A stretch of DNA of 64,000 nt. It comes from Erinaceus europaeus. Its lineage: Eukaryota > Chordata > Mammalia > Eulipotyphla > Erinaceidae. Positions within the stretch are counted from its first letter, which is position 1; each line of letters starts with the position of its first letter. The notes under the pieces are model-generated. The model saw nothing but the letters and a program-made list of their open reading frames with translations. It was not told the DNA's origin and did no database searches. The position numbers and the translations under genes were made by a program. This document shows positions 46,826-60,000 of the stretch, piece by piece. The stretch is taken from NCBI RefSeq assembly GCF_950295315.1, contig NC_080172.1, forward strand, positions 79,069,118-79,133,117, given 5' to 3'.

Positions 46826-47940
46826 TTTTTTCTTTTTTTATTGATTTAGTAATGATAAAGAAGACTGTAGGGTAAGAGGGGTACAAGTCCACACAATATC
46901 CACCACCAGAATTCTGTATCCCATACCCTCCATTGGAAGCTTTCCTGTTGTTTATCCCTGTGGGAGCATGGACCTAGGATCAATATGGGGTGCAGAAGGT
47001 GGAAGGTCTGACTTCTGTAACTGCTTCTCTGCTGAACATGGGTGTTGGCAGGAAAGTACATACTCCCAGCCTTTTTTTATCTTATCTAGTGGGGCAAAGC
47101 ACTGGAGAAGTAGGTTCCCAGGACACATTGGTGAGGTCCTCTATCCAGTGAAACCACGATGGCATCATACAGCATCTGCACCATGGTGGCTGAAAAGCAT
47201 TAAGATATAAAGCAGAACACATTGTTTAATAATCATGAGTCTAAAGGTAAGACTATAGGCAGATGAGATTTGGTGTCTCCATATTGAAAAAAGCTAGCAG
47301 GTCTACTTTAGATATATTCCAAGAAGCCCATGACTTTACTAATACTTGCCTTTAGAATGACAGCTAACATGCAGGTGGACTAATGGTATTGTCTGGGGAG
47401 ATGTTTTCAGAGTTGGAAATAGGACTAGAAATCTGGATCAGGGAAGAGAGTAGCTCCCAAATATTGGAGAAATATATAAATATTGTTAACTTTAAACTCC
47501 ATCAATTTGATCTGGTCCCATATTCAGCACTGCAGGCTGTGTAACCTCTGCATCCCTGCAGGTTTGAGTTTGCATTCTATAGTCACAGCTAGGAACAATC
47601 TAGGTTGCACTCATTACAGGACCTATCTTCCTTGAGTGGCAGAGTATGTTGACACAACCTCCCTTCAGAGAATGGGGCAGTCCCTACCAATGTTGACCCA
47701 CATTGAGAAAAAGTTCCTATAGAGGCCCACAAGAGGGTCCACTATGCTATTCCTGATGGAGATGACCAGTGATGGTGGAGAGAGGGATTTGTTAGAGGTT
47801 TAAGCCCAACATGTCTATGTGGGAATCTCAAGATTCCCTGACTAGAGCCCTGGATGATGGGGTGGGCTGGTAGTAGACAAAGGAGCCATCATTAAAATAT
47901 GACAGTCTCTTGCCCTTATCCTACTGCTGTACTTGCTAAT
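46826..47940 (-). mobile_element. L1 3' UTR with the old module (minus)
   Basis: Tail at 46826-46850, terminal module, then the old module ending in 'tctcttgcccttatcctac'. Confidence 0.85.
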
Positions 47941-48156
47941 ACTTCTCTGTCAAGTAACTGGATTAATCAAAAGGCTAAGCTTTATTAGCTAATAAAGAAG
48001 GTAAAACTAGTTTTTACATGAGAAACTGGGTTAACATTTATGATAAAAATATGATGATTATCCAAAGTTCTCTTTGCTTTGCTTTGATGTGCTTTAGCTA
48101 ATATTAATGTAAAATTATTCTGCGGGTAACAGAATATCCATAAACATCAACTTAAT

Positions 48157-48501
48157 GGGGTGCCCAGTGGTAGCACATAGAGTTAAGTGCACTTGGCGCA
48201 AAGCACAAGAACCGGCATAAGGATCCTGGTTGGAACCCACAGCTCCCCACCTGCAGTGGGGTCACTTCACGGGTGGTGAAGCAGGTCTGCAGGTGTCTGT
48301 CTATCTCTCCCCCTCTTGGTCTTCCCCTCCTCTCAATTTCTCTCTGCCATATCCAACAACAACAGCTATAACAATAACAATTAAAAAATAACAAGTGCAA
48401 CAACAAGGGCAACAAAAATGGGGAAAATGGCCTCCAGGAGCAGAGGATTCATGGTGTAGACACCAACCCCAGCAATAACCCTGGAGGCAAAAAAAAAAAA
48501 A
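48157..48501 (+). repeat. tRNA-derived SINE, longer type (plus)
   Basis: Complete: head with 'gttaagtgcacttggcgc', 'gtggtgaagcaggtctgc', pyrimidine run, CAA/AAC-rich stretch, 'aaccctggaggc' and A tail. Confidence 0.92.
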
Positions 48502-48544
48502 GCAATTTAATGGTATTACCCAAACTGTAATAATCTGTGATTTA

Positions 48545-48750
48545 TATATTTTTATTATTTAATTAAGTCATTGCTGTGAGCTTCACCATGCCAAGATGCC
48601 TTCTTCAGATATAGATAGACAGAGAGACATAGGACAAAGGTAAAAACACCACAGCACTTTCTTGTCTCCAGAATGGTGGGGGTCAGGTTCAAACTCAGTC
48701 ACACACATGACCTAACAGGCACCCTCCCAGGCTAGCTATCCCACCAGCCT
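48545..48750 (-). repeat. Old tRNA-derived SINE, second type (minus)
   Basis: A purine run ('agatagacagagagac') then an inverted head ending 'agctatcccaccagcct'. Worn. Confidence 0.6.
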
Positions 48751-48978
48751 GTGATTGTCTTGCACAGATGTTTGCACTGACCCATAAGAACTGTTGTACT
48801 CTAATTTGTTTTCTCTTATTTTATCTCTGTTTATGTTTATCTCTGTCTCACCTTGTGATCAAAAACATTTTTAGAATTATCTGGCTTTAGGAATATAGTC
48901 ATTTATATAATACAGAAAACTGATGACAAGGTCCTATACTGTTATGACATAGTTTAAAATAAGAAAGAAAAGAAAAGC

Positions 48979-49130
48979 ATGTGTAGTACACCTGGCTGTG
49001 TGCACATGTTATAATGTTCAAGGACCTGGGTTCAAGGCTCCAGTCCCCTCTTGCAGAGTAAAGCTTCATAAGAGGGGAAGTGGTGCCGCAAGTGTCTATC
49101 TATCTCCCTCTTTAGCTCCCCTTTACAGTT
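48979..49130 (+). repeat. Diverged tRNA-derived SINE (plus)
   Basis: 'tacacctggctgtgtgcac', 'gggttcaaggctcc', then a pyrimidine run. No clear tail. Confidence 0.75.
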
Positions 49131-49184
49131 GGGCTTCATTGACAATGTAACAGACTGAGATGCTTTGCTGAGAATATAGAATTG

Positions 49185-49527
49185 TAATGGGGTCGGGCGG
49201 TAGCGCAGCGGGTTAAGCTCACATGAAGCCAAATGCAAGGACTAGCATAACGACCCCGGTTTGAGCCCTCCCCCCAGCTCTCCACCTGCAGGGGAGTCGC
49301 TTCACAAACAGTGAAGCAAGCCTGTAGGTGTCTATCTTTCTCTCCCCCTCTTTGTCTTCCCCACCTCTCTCAATTTTCTCTGTCCTATCCAACAAAAATG
49401 ACAGCAATGACAACAATAATAATAACAACAACGATAAACAAAGGCAACAAAAGAGGAAAAAATTAGTCTCCAGTAGCAGTGGATTCATGGTGCAGACACT
49501 GAGCCTCCTGGAGGCAAAAAAAAAAAA
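49185..49527 (+). repeat. Young-looking tRNA-derived SINE, longer type (plus)
   Basis: Begins 'taatggggtcgggcggtagc' and keeps several CpGs. Perfect 14-bp duplication agaatatagaattg at 49171-49184 and 49528-49541. Confidence 0.95.
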
Positions 49528-49541
49528 AGAATATAGAATTG

Positions 49542-50734
49542 GATTTTATTTGTGTAAAAAAAAAAGAGGAATTTCACAAAGTATTTTATGTTCTTAAAGT
49601 CAGGGTGAACAGAAAAATTCAAAGACAAGCCAACAAAATAATGGAGTGACAAGTTAAACAGTGAGATAAGAGTTTTTAATGTTTTTTTACATTGCCAATT
49701 ATTTAGTATACTTCAAATTCCAAATAATAGAGAGTTCATGAACTTCCCAAAAAGAGAGGATAAAATTAATATTACTTTTTTCCCTATCATTTTACTTGAA
49801 AGGTGGAGGAATTACAGCATAGCTGTTGACACATGGGCACAATTTTTCATCTCCCTGTCATAGATGCCTGAAAAACTCTTATTCCCAACCTAGGTCCTTT
49901 TCCACCATCATGCTAAATGTGGGAGTGTTAAACATTGTGTTGGGCACTATTCTTTCACTATTCCTTTGAAAAGGAATGGTCTTAGAACTTCAAGAAGTTC
50001 TAAATATACTTGGTACAATTATATCTAATAGGATGTTACTAGAATATCTACTCAGACATCTTGCCCACCACAGATCAGGTAATAGGCTTAATGCTTTCAA
50101 GTAGATTAATTTGTTTGATTTCAACAATACAGTGAGAGAACAAATAAAGAAACTAAAGTCTTAAAATTATAATACTGCTGACCAGTAAGAAGCCTCAGCA
50201 GTAATCTGAATGCCTTGCATGACTAGGACCCTGGTGTTAGTCCTCATCACAATATAAAATGGCAGAATGCTGATGTGTTGTCCCTCTTTCTCTCTCAGTA
50301 AACAAAAAGAAATAGTTTCCTTTTAAATGTTGTAAAAGTTATTAGAAAAAACAATGTCCCAGACACAAATAAAGGGATACAGAATATCACTTTACGGCCT
50401 TGCTCAAATATGCTGTCTAGAGTGAGGCCTGGTTAGTCAGAAGCTTTCAGCCGCTAGAGAACATATGGGGTAGTGAACTAAGAGCAAGGCTGAGGAGTGA
50501 ATTCCAGTGAACTAACTGCTTGTGGTCACCTGAGGCCAAGGAACTAAACCTCCCAGAGAATGCAGTCTCTGGCCAATGCTAACATAGCATCAGTATTATG
50601 CCTATATTGAGTCTTCAGAGAAAACAAGACCAACAAGACCTACAAACAAAACAGAAGAGCTCTAGCAGCAGTGAGAAGAGTGAGTTACAACCTAAGCAGG
50701 AATCCTCCATAGGCACTGCCTGTCTTCAGGACAA
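49542..50734. other. Unclassified sequence with an old SINE near 50160-50300
   Basis: Bases 50160-50300 resemble the second SINE type ('accagtaagaagcctcagc' to 'ctctttctctctcagtaaac'). The remainder is unrecognised. Confidence 0.45.
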
Positions 50735-51820
50735 TCTTTTTTTTTTAATTAATTTATTTATAAAATGGAAACACTGACAAGACCACAGGATAAGAAAGGT
50801 ACAATTCCCACCACCAGAGCTCCATATCCCATCCCCTCCCCTGATAGCTTTCCTATCCTTTAACCCCATGGGAGTATGGACCCAGGGTCCCCATGGGGTG
50901 CAGAAGATGGAAGGTCTGGCTTCTGTAAGTGCTTCTCCACTCAACATAGGTGCTGACAGGTCTATCCAGACTCCCAGCCTGTCTCTCTCTCTCTCCCTAG
51001 TGGGGCAGGGCTCTGAGGAAGTGGAGCTCCAAGACACATTGCTGCTGTCATCTGTCCAGGGAAGTCCAGTTGGCATCATGGTAGCATCTGGAACCTGGTG
51101 GATGAAAAAAAGTTAACATATAAAGCCATAAAAATTGTTGATTAATCATGAAACTAAAGGCTGGAATACTGCAGATGAAGAGTTGGGGTCTCCGCTTTAG
51201 AAATAGCTAATAGGTCTATTCCAAAGGGCCCATGATGGCTTCATTAGTTTTTGCCTAAGCCTGACATCTGATATGCAGGTGGACCCAAGTTATTGTCTGG
51301 GGAGATGATGTCATGGCTAGAAAAAGAGCCATAAAGCCAGATCTGGGAAGAGAGTAGCTCCCAAATATGGAAAAGGTATATAAATATTGTTGACTGTAAA
51401 CCCCACTGATTTGATCTGGGGCTTATATTCAGTACAGAAGCTTATATAACATCTACATCCCTATAGGTCCAAACTTCCATTCTGTGATCATGAGTAGGAA
51501 CATTCCAAGCTGCCCCAATTTCAGGACCCATCTTCCTCAAGTAGAAGATAGAGTTTGTTGTGCAACCTCCCTTTGGAGGATGGAACATTCTCTACTATTG
51601 TTGATCCATATTGAGGGCAAGGTCCTATTGGGGCCCACAAAGGGGTCCATTATGTTGTTCCTGATGGAGATGACCAGTGATAATGGAGAGAGGGATCTAT
51701 TCAAGGTCTAGGCTCATCATGTTTGTGTGGGAATCACAGGACTCCTCGACTAGGGCCCCACTTGATGGGATGGTCTGATAGTGACAAAAGAGTCATCATT
51801 AAAGTATACCAGTCTCTTGG
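50735..51820 (-). mobile_element. L1 3' UTR (minus), same subfamily as 61.2-62.5 kb
   Basis: Near-identical over long stretches to 61790-62450 (for example 'gagctccatatcccatcccc', 'gacaggtctatccagactcc') and extends further 5' into the old module. Confidence 0.88.
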
Positions 51821-51989
51821 AGGCCAATCATACTGTTGGTTCAGAGCACAGGGTTAGTGTATGTGGCCTTACCTTAATTTCCAGCTCCTAAATTTATCTA
51901 GAACTAGAACATCTAGAACAATTCTTCAGTAGATCAGACATCTTAAGTAAAATGTAAACTCTCAATTTTTTTGCCATCTTCTGTTTTTT

Positions 51990-52290
51990 TAATTATTTAA
52001 TTTTATTTTGTATAAGAGAGAGAAACTGAGAGATAGAGACAAAGAGACACCAGTAGTTCATCTTCATAACTCATGGACCTTCCTTCTGTGCTAATGGACA
52101 CTTTCTAGTGAATAGGAACACAGATTCAATCTTCTAGTCCCTACTTGCATGGGCAACGCTTCACAAGCAGTGAAGCAGAACTTCAGGTATCTTTTTCTCC
52201 CTCTATATCTCCCCCATCTCACTCAATTTCTCTCTGTCTATATATGAAAGACAGAGAAGGAAAACGTTTTTTAAAAGAAAATGAAAAAAC
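51990..52290. repeat. Two abutting SINE fragments in opposite orientation
   Basis: 51990-52060 is a minus-type tail and purine run; 52130-52290 is a plus-strand SINE middle and end ('cacaagcagtgaagcagaac'). Confidence 0.6.
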
Positions 52291-52366
52291 CCTTTAGATT
52301 AAAAAAAAAAAAATTCTTCTCATTTCCACATACTACTTATAAAAAGCAACATTAAAAACAAAGTTG

Positions 52367-52600
52367 AGGGGTACCGAATGGTGGCACATCTGGTTGAGTG
52401 CACATATTATAATGTGCAAGGACCCAGGTTCAAGTCACTAGTCCTCCCCCGCCCCCACTTCAGGGAGAAAGCTTCACAAGTAGTGAAGCAAGGTTGCAGG
52501 TATCTCTCTGTCTCTCTCCTTCTCTATACCCCCATCCTCTCAATTTCTGGCTGTCTCTATCCAGTAAATAAATAAATAAATAAATAGATAGATAAATAGA
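52367..52600 (+). repeat. tRNA-derived SINE (plus)
   Basis: Complete from 'ggggtaccgaatggtggc' to (AAAT)n/(AGAT)n tail. Confidence 0.9.
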
Positions 52601-52622
52601 AGTTTTTAAAAGAAAGTTAATG

Positions 52623-52812
52623 AGGGCCAGGTAGTGGCACACCTGGTGGGGCACATATGTTAACCTTGGTTCATGCACTTATTCCCCACCTAGACAGCGG
52701 AAGCTTCATGAGTGGTGAAACAGTGCTATTGGTATCTCTCTTTCTCTCTCCTTCTCTATCTCCCCTTCCCTTCCATTTCTTCCTCTCTTGTCAAATTGAA
52801 AAAGTAGTTAAA
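52623..52812 (+). repeat. tRNA-derived SINE (plus)
   Basis: Starts 'gagggccaggtagtggcac'; 'gagtggtgaaacagtgcta' block and pyrimidine run; shortened head. Directly follows the previous SINE. Confidence 0.85.
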
Positions 52813-53149
52813 TAATTTTTAAATGGGAAAGTCAAGGTATGTGTAAGTAAACTGAAAAATGAAATAATTAAATGAAGTGTGTAGTACCTATTGGAAACTG
52901 GGAGACACTTATCTATGCTATAACAAAAACATTTGACTCTGAGTACAGTTTCTGAGAATTGAACATGGTAACCCAATATCCAAAAGCTTACATAACATTG
53001 ATGTTTATTATCATCAATTCACTTAATTTTATCTTAATTTAGACTATATTATATAAATCACAGAGAGCAACTATATTTCAAAATATTAATTTAGAAACCA
53101 TAGTGTAACAACAGATATTTTAGTCTCAAAACTTATTTTATTTGTGTGT
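52813..53149. other. Unclassified AT-rich sequence
   Basis: Nothing recognised. Confidence 0.5.
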
Positions 53150-53935
53150 GAATCTTTCTTAATTACTTATTCAATATTGATTTACAAAAGTATGAGGTAA
53201 CAGGGCTATAATTCTACACCATTTCCACCACCCAAGTCCTATGTTCCCATTCCCTCCATTGGAGACTGTGATAGTTCTCACAAGGTCACAGGTATGGGTT
53301 GACTCTTATTTCTATAACTATTTATATTTTTATATATTTGTCCATTTTTCTATGGTCCTTCCTTCTCTTCCTTTCTAAGTCACACCTCCAACTATTGCTA
53401 CTTTTGAATGTCCTTCCTTTTTACCTCTTCTCTCCCAGGTCTTCATGAAGTTGGACTTCAGAGCCCTCTGGTCATCTTCTCATAACATTTCTCCCCTTCT
53501 AAGAGTATGGATCAGAATTATTATTGGGGTACAGAAGATGGGCTTCTGTAATTGCTTCTCTGCTGGACATGGGCATTGGCAGGTCAATCCATAACCCCAG
53601 CCTGGTTCTATCTTTCCCTAGTCAGGTAGGGGTCTGGAGGGGTGTGGTTCCAGGACACACTGGTAAGGTCCTCTGCTGAGAGAAGTCAGGATAGAATCAT
53701 AATAGCATCTTCAACTTGGTGGATGAAAGGCAGTAAGATATAAAGCAAGACAAAACAATAAAATTAAAGAGTAAGCATGAACCAAAAAGTAAGAATAGAG
53801 CAGATAAGAGTAGGCATCTCAGGGTAGAGAGATGACAGGAAATCCATTTTAGTTATGTTCCTAGGGCCCCATAACTTCAGTGATTTTTGCTTTAGCTTGA
53901 TAGATAACATGCATGTAGATTAAAAATATTGTCTG
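53150..53935 (-). mobile_element. Old L1 3' UTR (minus)
   Basis: Tail at 53160-53180, an older terminal module with an extra pyrimidine-rich internal part (53290-53500), then the shared part ending near 53935. Confidence 0.78.
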
Positions 53936-54480
53936 AGTTGTATGGACAATCCTTAAACAAATAAAAATGGAATTACCTTATAATCCAGCAATACCACTCT
54001 TGGGTATTTATCCAAAAGACACTCAAACATTATTCAAAGGGATATATGCACCACTATATCCATAGCTGTATTACTCACAATAGCCAAAGAGTGGAAGCAG
54101 CCTAAATGACTGGCTAAAGAAGTTATGGAATATATAATTCATGGAATACTACTCTGTAATAAAAAAGACAATATTGTGTCTTTTGAGACAAAATAGATAG
54201 AACTATAGGTAATTATGCTTAGTAAAATAAGTAAAGAAATGAAAGACCATTATCAAATGGTTTCATACCTATGTGGAAACTAGATATCTGATTTATATCA
54301 ACTTGCCAAAAGAGAAAAAATAATACAAACAAAATAGAAACAAGCAAATTATGTGTAAGACTTGTGAGAACTATGGTGGCTATCTTTGGGAGGTGGGAGA
54401 GTGGGATACAAAACTTAGGTGGTGCATATGGTGTGGAACTAGACCTTGGAATCTTACAATCTTGTAACATACTATTATTT
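53936..54480 (+). mobile_element. Old L1: ORF2 C-terminal end and short 3' UTR
   Basis: The first 300 bp is the ORF2 C-terminal region in DNA similarity (compare 18.8-19.1 kb). It ends with 'gtgtggaactagaccttgg', an older and shorter 3' UTR without the GC-richer modules. No open frame remains. Confidence 0.8.
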
Positions 54481-54660
54481 TTGTTTTTTGCATAACAGGA
54501 ATTTTCCTGGCAGAGCACTGTTGCTTTTCTATCTAAGGACTGAAGAGCCTAGAGAAAGACAGAAAGCCACTATTTCATCATTTTACCACTAACACTGGAA
54601 CCTGGGCCTTGTGCATAACAACATAGGCCTCCCACCTGCTGAATTATCTCACCAGCCAAA
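54481..54660 (-). repeat. Old tRNA-derived SINE, second type (minus)
   Basis: Purine run then an inverted head ending 'gaattatctcaccagcc'. Confidence 0.6.
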
Positions 54661-56096
54661 GCTTATTTTCTTAAGATGTCCAAACCATCATAATGTATAG
54701 GAAAATACTTATAGTAATTTCTAGTCTTATATAAGTATATCAAACTGTTTTTCATATATAATTTAGAAAGAACTTGAAACCTAGTTACCTATATATAAGA
54801 TTAATTTGACTACCCATAAGCAACACCATCAGAAATTATGTACTAAATCAATTAATTTCTATTGGTAAAAATGAATGATTTGGGTATATTTCTCTGTCAA
54901 GAAGTTATAAATTTTTTTTCTAGATAAAATTTATTTTACACATGCCTTGTTTCATAACTATTCATATTTTTTCATTCCTAGTGTCATTTCTGTCTGAATA
55001 TTGGTGAGGGATGAGTAGGACTCTTGTTTCATAAGAGTTCAAGGAAATAAGAACATCATTTTTCCCTGTGAGATAAGGGTGATGAAGACTCCCAAGTCTC
55101 AGGATCACATCTCACTGATTGCTCTACCTTTTCTTTATTGAGACAAGTTCTGTCAAAGATGTTGCAGTTCAAGGGTGACAGAACATGACCTCTACAGAAC
55201 GCAAGAGAATTCAAGACAAATTGAAATTTCAGGTAATTTATTTCAAGTTAGGAATGTAACAAAAGGCTTGTGCTGATAAAAGGATTCTCACACAGACTCA
55301 CAGCCATTAATCTCTAAAACTTGACAAAAGGTAGTATTCACGTAAAATGCACTATCCTGTTAGTGATGGGGAAATACTCGATATCTGTGAAAATGGGAGA
55401 TTTGAAGTCATCTGAACCGCAATTATAAAATGCACTCATCTATTGAATTATTACAAGACCTAATACCCCAGACTAGATGTGGCAAAGAACAGAAAGACAC
55501 TTAAATCTGGGTCTTTATCTTATAAACTTGCAATCCAAAAAAGGAAAAATTACATAAGATGAAGTTACCTGTATTTTCTCCAATCTGAAAAGATTTCTGG
55601 CTCCCCTGTTTCCCCCATCTATTTACCCACTTCTCTGATACAGAAGATCTAAATAATTTTACAATTTTCATTTCTCTTGAAATCCTTCCTCAATCTTTCA
55701 AACATGAAGTCACTCCCTGTTTGGAGTTCCTCTACCAATTCATACTCATTTATTGGTGAGTGCTCTTTCTCTTACATTGTAGGGTGTATCTCACTTGCCA
55801 ATCTCGCCCCCCCCATTCCAATAAGACATGAAATCTTCAAATAGTGTTTATTCTTTGAATAACACTTCCCCTCCTGAAACCCTATAAAGATCTTCCAGCT
55901 AATGTCTTGTATAGGACTCATAACCACTATAGATGAATTTGTGACTATAGAGATGATTGAACGAGACACTCAACACAAGTTCAGATTATTCCACTGACTT
56001 GGGCAGATCTCAGTCTTAACTACATTCTGTTTATAGTTCAGAGGCATTTTGTTTGCACCTCAGTATTCTCAATTCCTGAGTGCAAAAATATTTCCC
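54661..56096. other. Unclassified AT-rich sequence (1.4 kb)
   Basis: No gene or element recognised. Its right end supplies the target site of the next L1. Confidence 0.5.
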
Positions 56097-57214
56097 CTAA
56101 AATTGATTGTATGTCTCGAACTTTTTAAAACACAGACTGAGTCTTTTTAATACATAGGCTGAGTCTTTGATATGTTGACTATCTCAAAAGCCTAGAACAG
56201 GTAGAACAGAAGCAACCAGTGCCACAGCTATATACAAGATGTTGGGTATTATACAGCAAACCCTAACAAAGGGACCTTTCAAAGTTAACCCAATTACCAA
56301 ATAATGGATGATAACAATAACTATTCATTGTCTTCTTGAACCCTAAGACAGCAGGAACCTCACATTTCCATTGTAGAGCCTATATTTCCCCCAGTCCTGG
56401 AACCTTAGGGTGGGGCACACTTTCCTGCATGCTTCTCTCAAATAATATTGCATCCACCGATCGATCGCAACCTAATCAACGCAACGAGTGCCACCTCAGG
56501 ATGCTTCACTTCAGACTGTGTCCAGAGATTTCAGGTGTGGAATAACAGTCCTTCAGCTTCATTACTTGGGTGAGACTTTTCCTTTCATAGTATTCTCTAA
56601 TTCCACTCCAGGTGGTTCACTTCCTAACAAAGTCCCAAAACCTAGATATAGACCAGGTCCCCTGAGATAGAACATATGTTCACACGTATCCATAAACTAG
56701 GGCAAAATATATACCTGAAAGCAGAAGTACACAATTGTCTGCAGTGAGTATCCCCCAACACTTCATCTGCATTATTCCAGCCTTCAGGTCCATAATGGTT
56801 CAACATTTTGTTTGGCTTTGTATGTTAACTCTCTTTTCAGCCACCAGGTTCCAGATGCCAGCATGATGCCAACCAGACTTCCCTGGACAGACAGCCCCAC
56901 CAATATGTCCTGGAGCTCCTCTTCCCCAGAGCCCCACCCTACTAGGGAAAGAGAGAGGCAGACTGGGAGCATGGATCCACCAGTCAATGCCCATGTTCAG
57001 TGGGGAAGCAATTACAGAAGCCAGACCTTCCACCTTCTGCAACCCATAATGATCTTGGGTCCATACTCCCAGAGGGATAGAGAATGGGAAAGCTATCAGG
57101 GGAGGGGATGGAATATGGGGATCTGGTGGTGGGAACTGTGTGGAGTTGTACCCCTCCTATCCTACGGTTTTGTTAATGTCTCCTTTTTTAAAATAAATAA
57201 ATAAATAAATAAAT
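56097..57214 (+). mobile_element. L1 3' UTR without the old module (plus)
   Basis: Middle module joined directly to the terminal module, as in the two long L1s. Short target repeat atatttccc (56088-56096 and 57215-57223). Confidence 0.86.
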
Positions 57215-57223
57215 ATATTTCCC

Positions 57224-58499
57224 TTGACTGGGTGTTTTAACTGGCCAAGTGAAGAAAGCCATATCATATGCCTGCCTAACTTTTGTTGAAAAGGAATGGG
57301 TAAGGGAAATAAAAAAAAAAAAAAAAAAAGGAAAACTGTACTTCATTTACCAAGGTCTTTGTATAGACAGAGCTTAAATTTTAGACCAGAAGAATGAAAG
57401 TGTTAAATTTTAACCTTGGTTGGCTTGACATCATGTCCACCTAAATGTTTTGGCTATTCATTGAACAGCTTACATAGCCTGTATGGTTACCATGGAGCCC
57501 ATGATAGCTTGAATGCCACTTAAATCTTGTAAACCCCCCGTTAAAGGATTTCATTTCACTCTCTCCAGCTTCTCTCAACAAAATAAAATTTAAACGTTGG
57601 CAGTCTGTGAGTAATTCAGAAAAACCTATTGATTTTTCAATTTCTCAATTTGTAAAGTAGAAATATGATTTATTTTTATATAACGCTTTGCTAAGAATCT
57701 TAACACTAATTAAGTTTGAGTATCTATAAATACACCAAATTCCTTATAATTAAAGCTATCTGGTACTTCTGATTTGAAAAGAAAAAAAGTTTAAGCAATT
57801 TAAATTTCTACAAAGAAATTTACTGATATTTTCTGGCAATTATGTGAAATGTATACAATTTTTTAAATCTTTTTAATTTAAAAAGAAAGTAAATTAGAAA
57901 ATTAGACCTTGGCTTTTTCCTTTTAATCAGAAGGGACAGTTTTCTACTGTTACTGCAGTTCTTTCTTCTTGCTTTAATCACTGATTCATCTTTAATTTAT
58001 CAGATGGCATTTTCCCAAAGGAGCTAAGCAGTTGCTATTTTTGTAAGAGTTTTGTAATTTTTCCTCATATTTTTAAAAGCATGCAAGTATTAGCACATAA
58101 ACTATTGAGAAATGTGCTATTGCTACACATCTCAGTTTTACTAGTGGAGAATCCTGTCCCTAAAACAGTATAAACAAATGGTTTGTGGGAGAGCATGTTT
58201 GCCCTCCATTAGGGTAACAACAGAATGCCAAGACATTTTCCTTGAGAATTCATCAGACATATATCATCCTTGCATGTATCTGAACCTTTTAAAAGGCTTT
58301 CTTATTTCAACCTATGCTGAACCTTAAAGTAGTACATTTTCATAATTTCGATAACTATTATAGAAAGTTCTAGTACCATTTAGTTATTTTACATTTTTCT
58401 TCTTTTAAATCCCCAAGGATGCCCCAGTCTAGTTCTACAGCAGTCAGTGAACAAGTCTATTACCCTTTTCAAATCTTTCATATTATAAATTTTGATTAG
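57224..58499. other. Unclassified AT-rich sequence
   Basis: Nothing recognised apart from a 20-base A run (57310-57329). Confidence 0.5.
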
Positions 58500-58800
58500 C
58501 CCTCTTTTCACCTTTAGGCTGAATTCTCTACTTACTTAATATGTTTCATTGTGACTATCATTGGTGACCTGATAAATATCATGACATTAGCCCTTTGCAG
58601 TCATCATACCTTTTATTTCTCTGCCACATGTGACATTATTGATCATATTCTGTGTCTTTATATTCCTTCCTATCTTAGCTCCTCTGGCAGGAACACTACA
58701 TACTTAATATTAAGTTCACCATACTATTCGTCTATAAATATTCTTTTTTTCCATTTTCTGGATTCCAGCTCCCCTTTTGTGTGATCTAAATTCAGAAGTT
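58500..58800 (+). repeat. Possible ancient L2 LINE fragment
   Basis: The pyrimidine-rich text and the frame 'SATCDIIDH' recall the RT region of L2 elements. Very diverged; a guess. Confidence 0.3.
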
Positions 58801-58914
58801 GGTCATCATTGTTCTCAACCTCCTTTACTCCCCCCCAGTGTTATTCTGTTTAATTTTGTTCTTTGCTTGCTGCTTTTAATCAGCACCAGGGGCTTAGTGC
58901 ATGTTTTTCATGTT

Positions 58915-59098
58915 TTTATTTAATAAGACAGAAAGAAACTGAGAAGAGAGGAGACACAGAGTGGGAGAGAGGAAGAGAGACACCTGCCACACTGTCTCAC
59001 TGCTCTGAAGTTTCCCCTTTGCAGGTGGAAACCTAGAATTCGACCCAGGTCCTCGCACATGTTAATGTGTGCGCTCAACCGGGACACCTCCATCTGAC
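58915..59098 (-). repeat. tRNA-derived SINE (minus)
   Basis: 'tttttatttaataagacag', purine run, inverted middle and head ending 'gacacctccatctgac'. Confidence 0.85.
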
Positions 59099-59164
59099 AC
59101 ATTCGTTTGTTTGTAAGACTTATTTAACAATAGAGAGAAACCCAGATTACTATTAGGTCTGATG

Positions 59165-59455
59165 ACACTTTGCCCCCAGGGTTATGGCTGGGGCTCAGTG
59201 GCACTATGAATCCACCACTTCTGGTGGTCTTTTTTTTTTTTTTTTTCTCATTCTATTTGATAGGACAGAAAAACTGAGAAGGATGAGGGAGAGAGAGAGA
59301 GAGAGACAGCCAAAGATAGATACCTGAGGACTTGTTTCACTGTTTGTGAAGCTTGCCCACTGCATGTGGGAAGCAGGGGCTCAAACCCTGGTCATTGCAT
59401 GGGTCCTTGTACATAGCACTATGTCTGCTTAACCAGATGCACCAATGCTCTGCCT
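59165..59455 (-). repeat. tRNA-derived SINE, longer type (minus)
   Basis: Begins with the inverted extra 3' part ('gggttatggctggggctc'), T run, purine run, then the inverted middle and head. Confidence 0.85.
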
Positions 59456-59694
59456 TCTCTTTGTATTGTTCTCACAAAAATAAAATATTTTTTAAAGAAA
59501 TAACTAAATTTCTAAAGAAATTTTACTATTATTTACTATTTGGACATGTCTCTGTGTGTGGTGACAAGTTACATCTAATATTTAACTTGATAATTATCAA
59601 TAGTGTTTATAATTATGAAAAATAATAAAGTTAACTGTCACACACAACTAAATATGAAGATTTATTAAAAGGTTTCAGTAATTAAAACTAAAAT

Positions 59695-59870
59695 TGGCAG
59701 TCAGGGAAATAGCATAACTGGTAGAACATTAAATATGCACACGAGTGTCCTAGTGTGATCTCCAGCACTACATGTAGAGTAGTGCTCTGACTTGTGTTCC
59801 CTTTCTCGTGGGAAACATTTCCTTTCTATCTCTCTCTCTCATATGTAATAAATAAAATAATTTTAAAAAT
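59695..59870 (+). repeat. tRNA-derived SINE, second type (plus)
   Basis: 'ggcagtcagggaaatagc' head, 'tgtgatctccagcac', pyrimidine run, AATAAATAAA tail. Confidence 0.7.
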
Positions 59871-60000
59871 TGAAATTGGTTTAATAGCTGACAGGTCAAA
59901 CACCTTAAAGAAGTCAGAAAAATATCCATCAATAAATAGCCATTTTGTTCATTTATTCTAATATGATGCGCTGTTCTCGTCATAGAATCATCTCATATCG

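Noticed and set aside
49185..49260. tRNA-like sequence with A- and B-box patterns
   Set aside because: It is the head of a SINE with a target-site duplication, not a tRNA gene; no complete cloverleaf seen.
53150..54480. Minus then plus L1 segments as a further 5' inversion
   Set aside because: Both segments have their own 3' ends and belong to different subfamilies, so two insertions are more likely.
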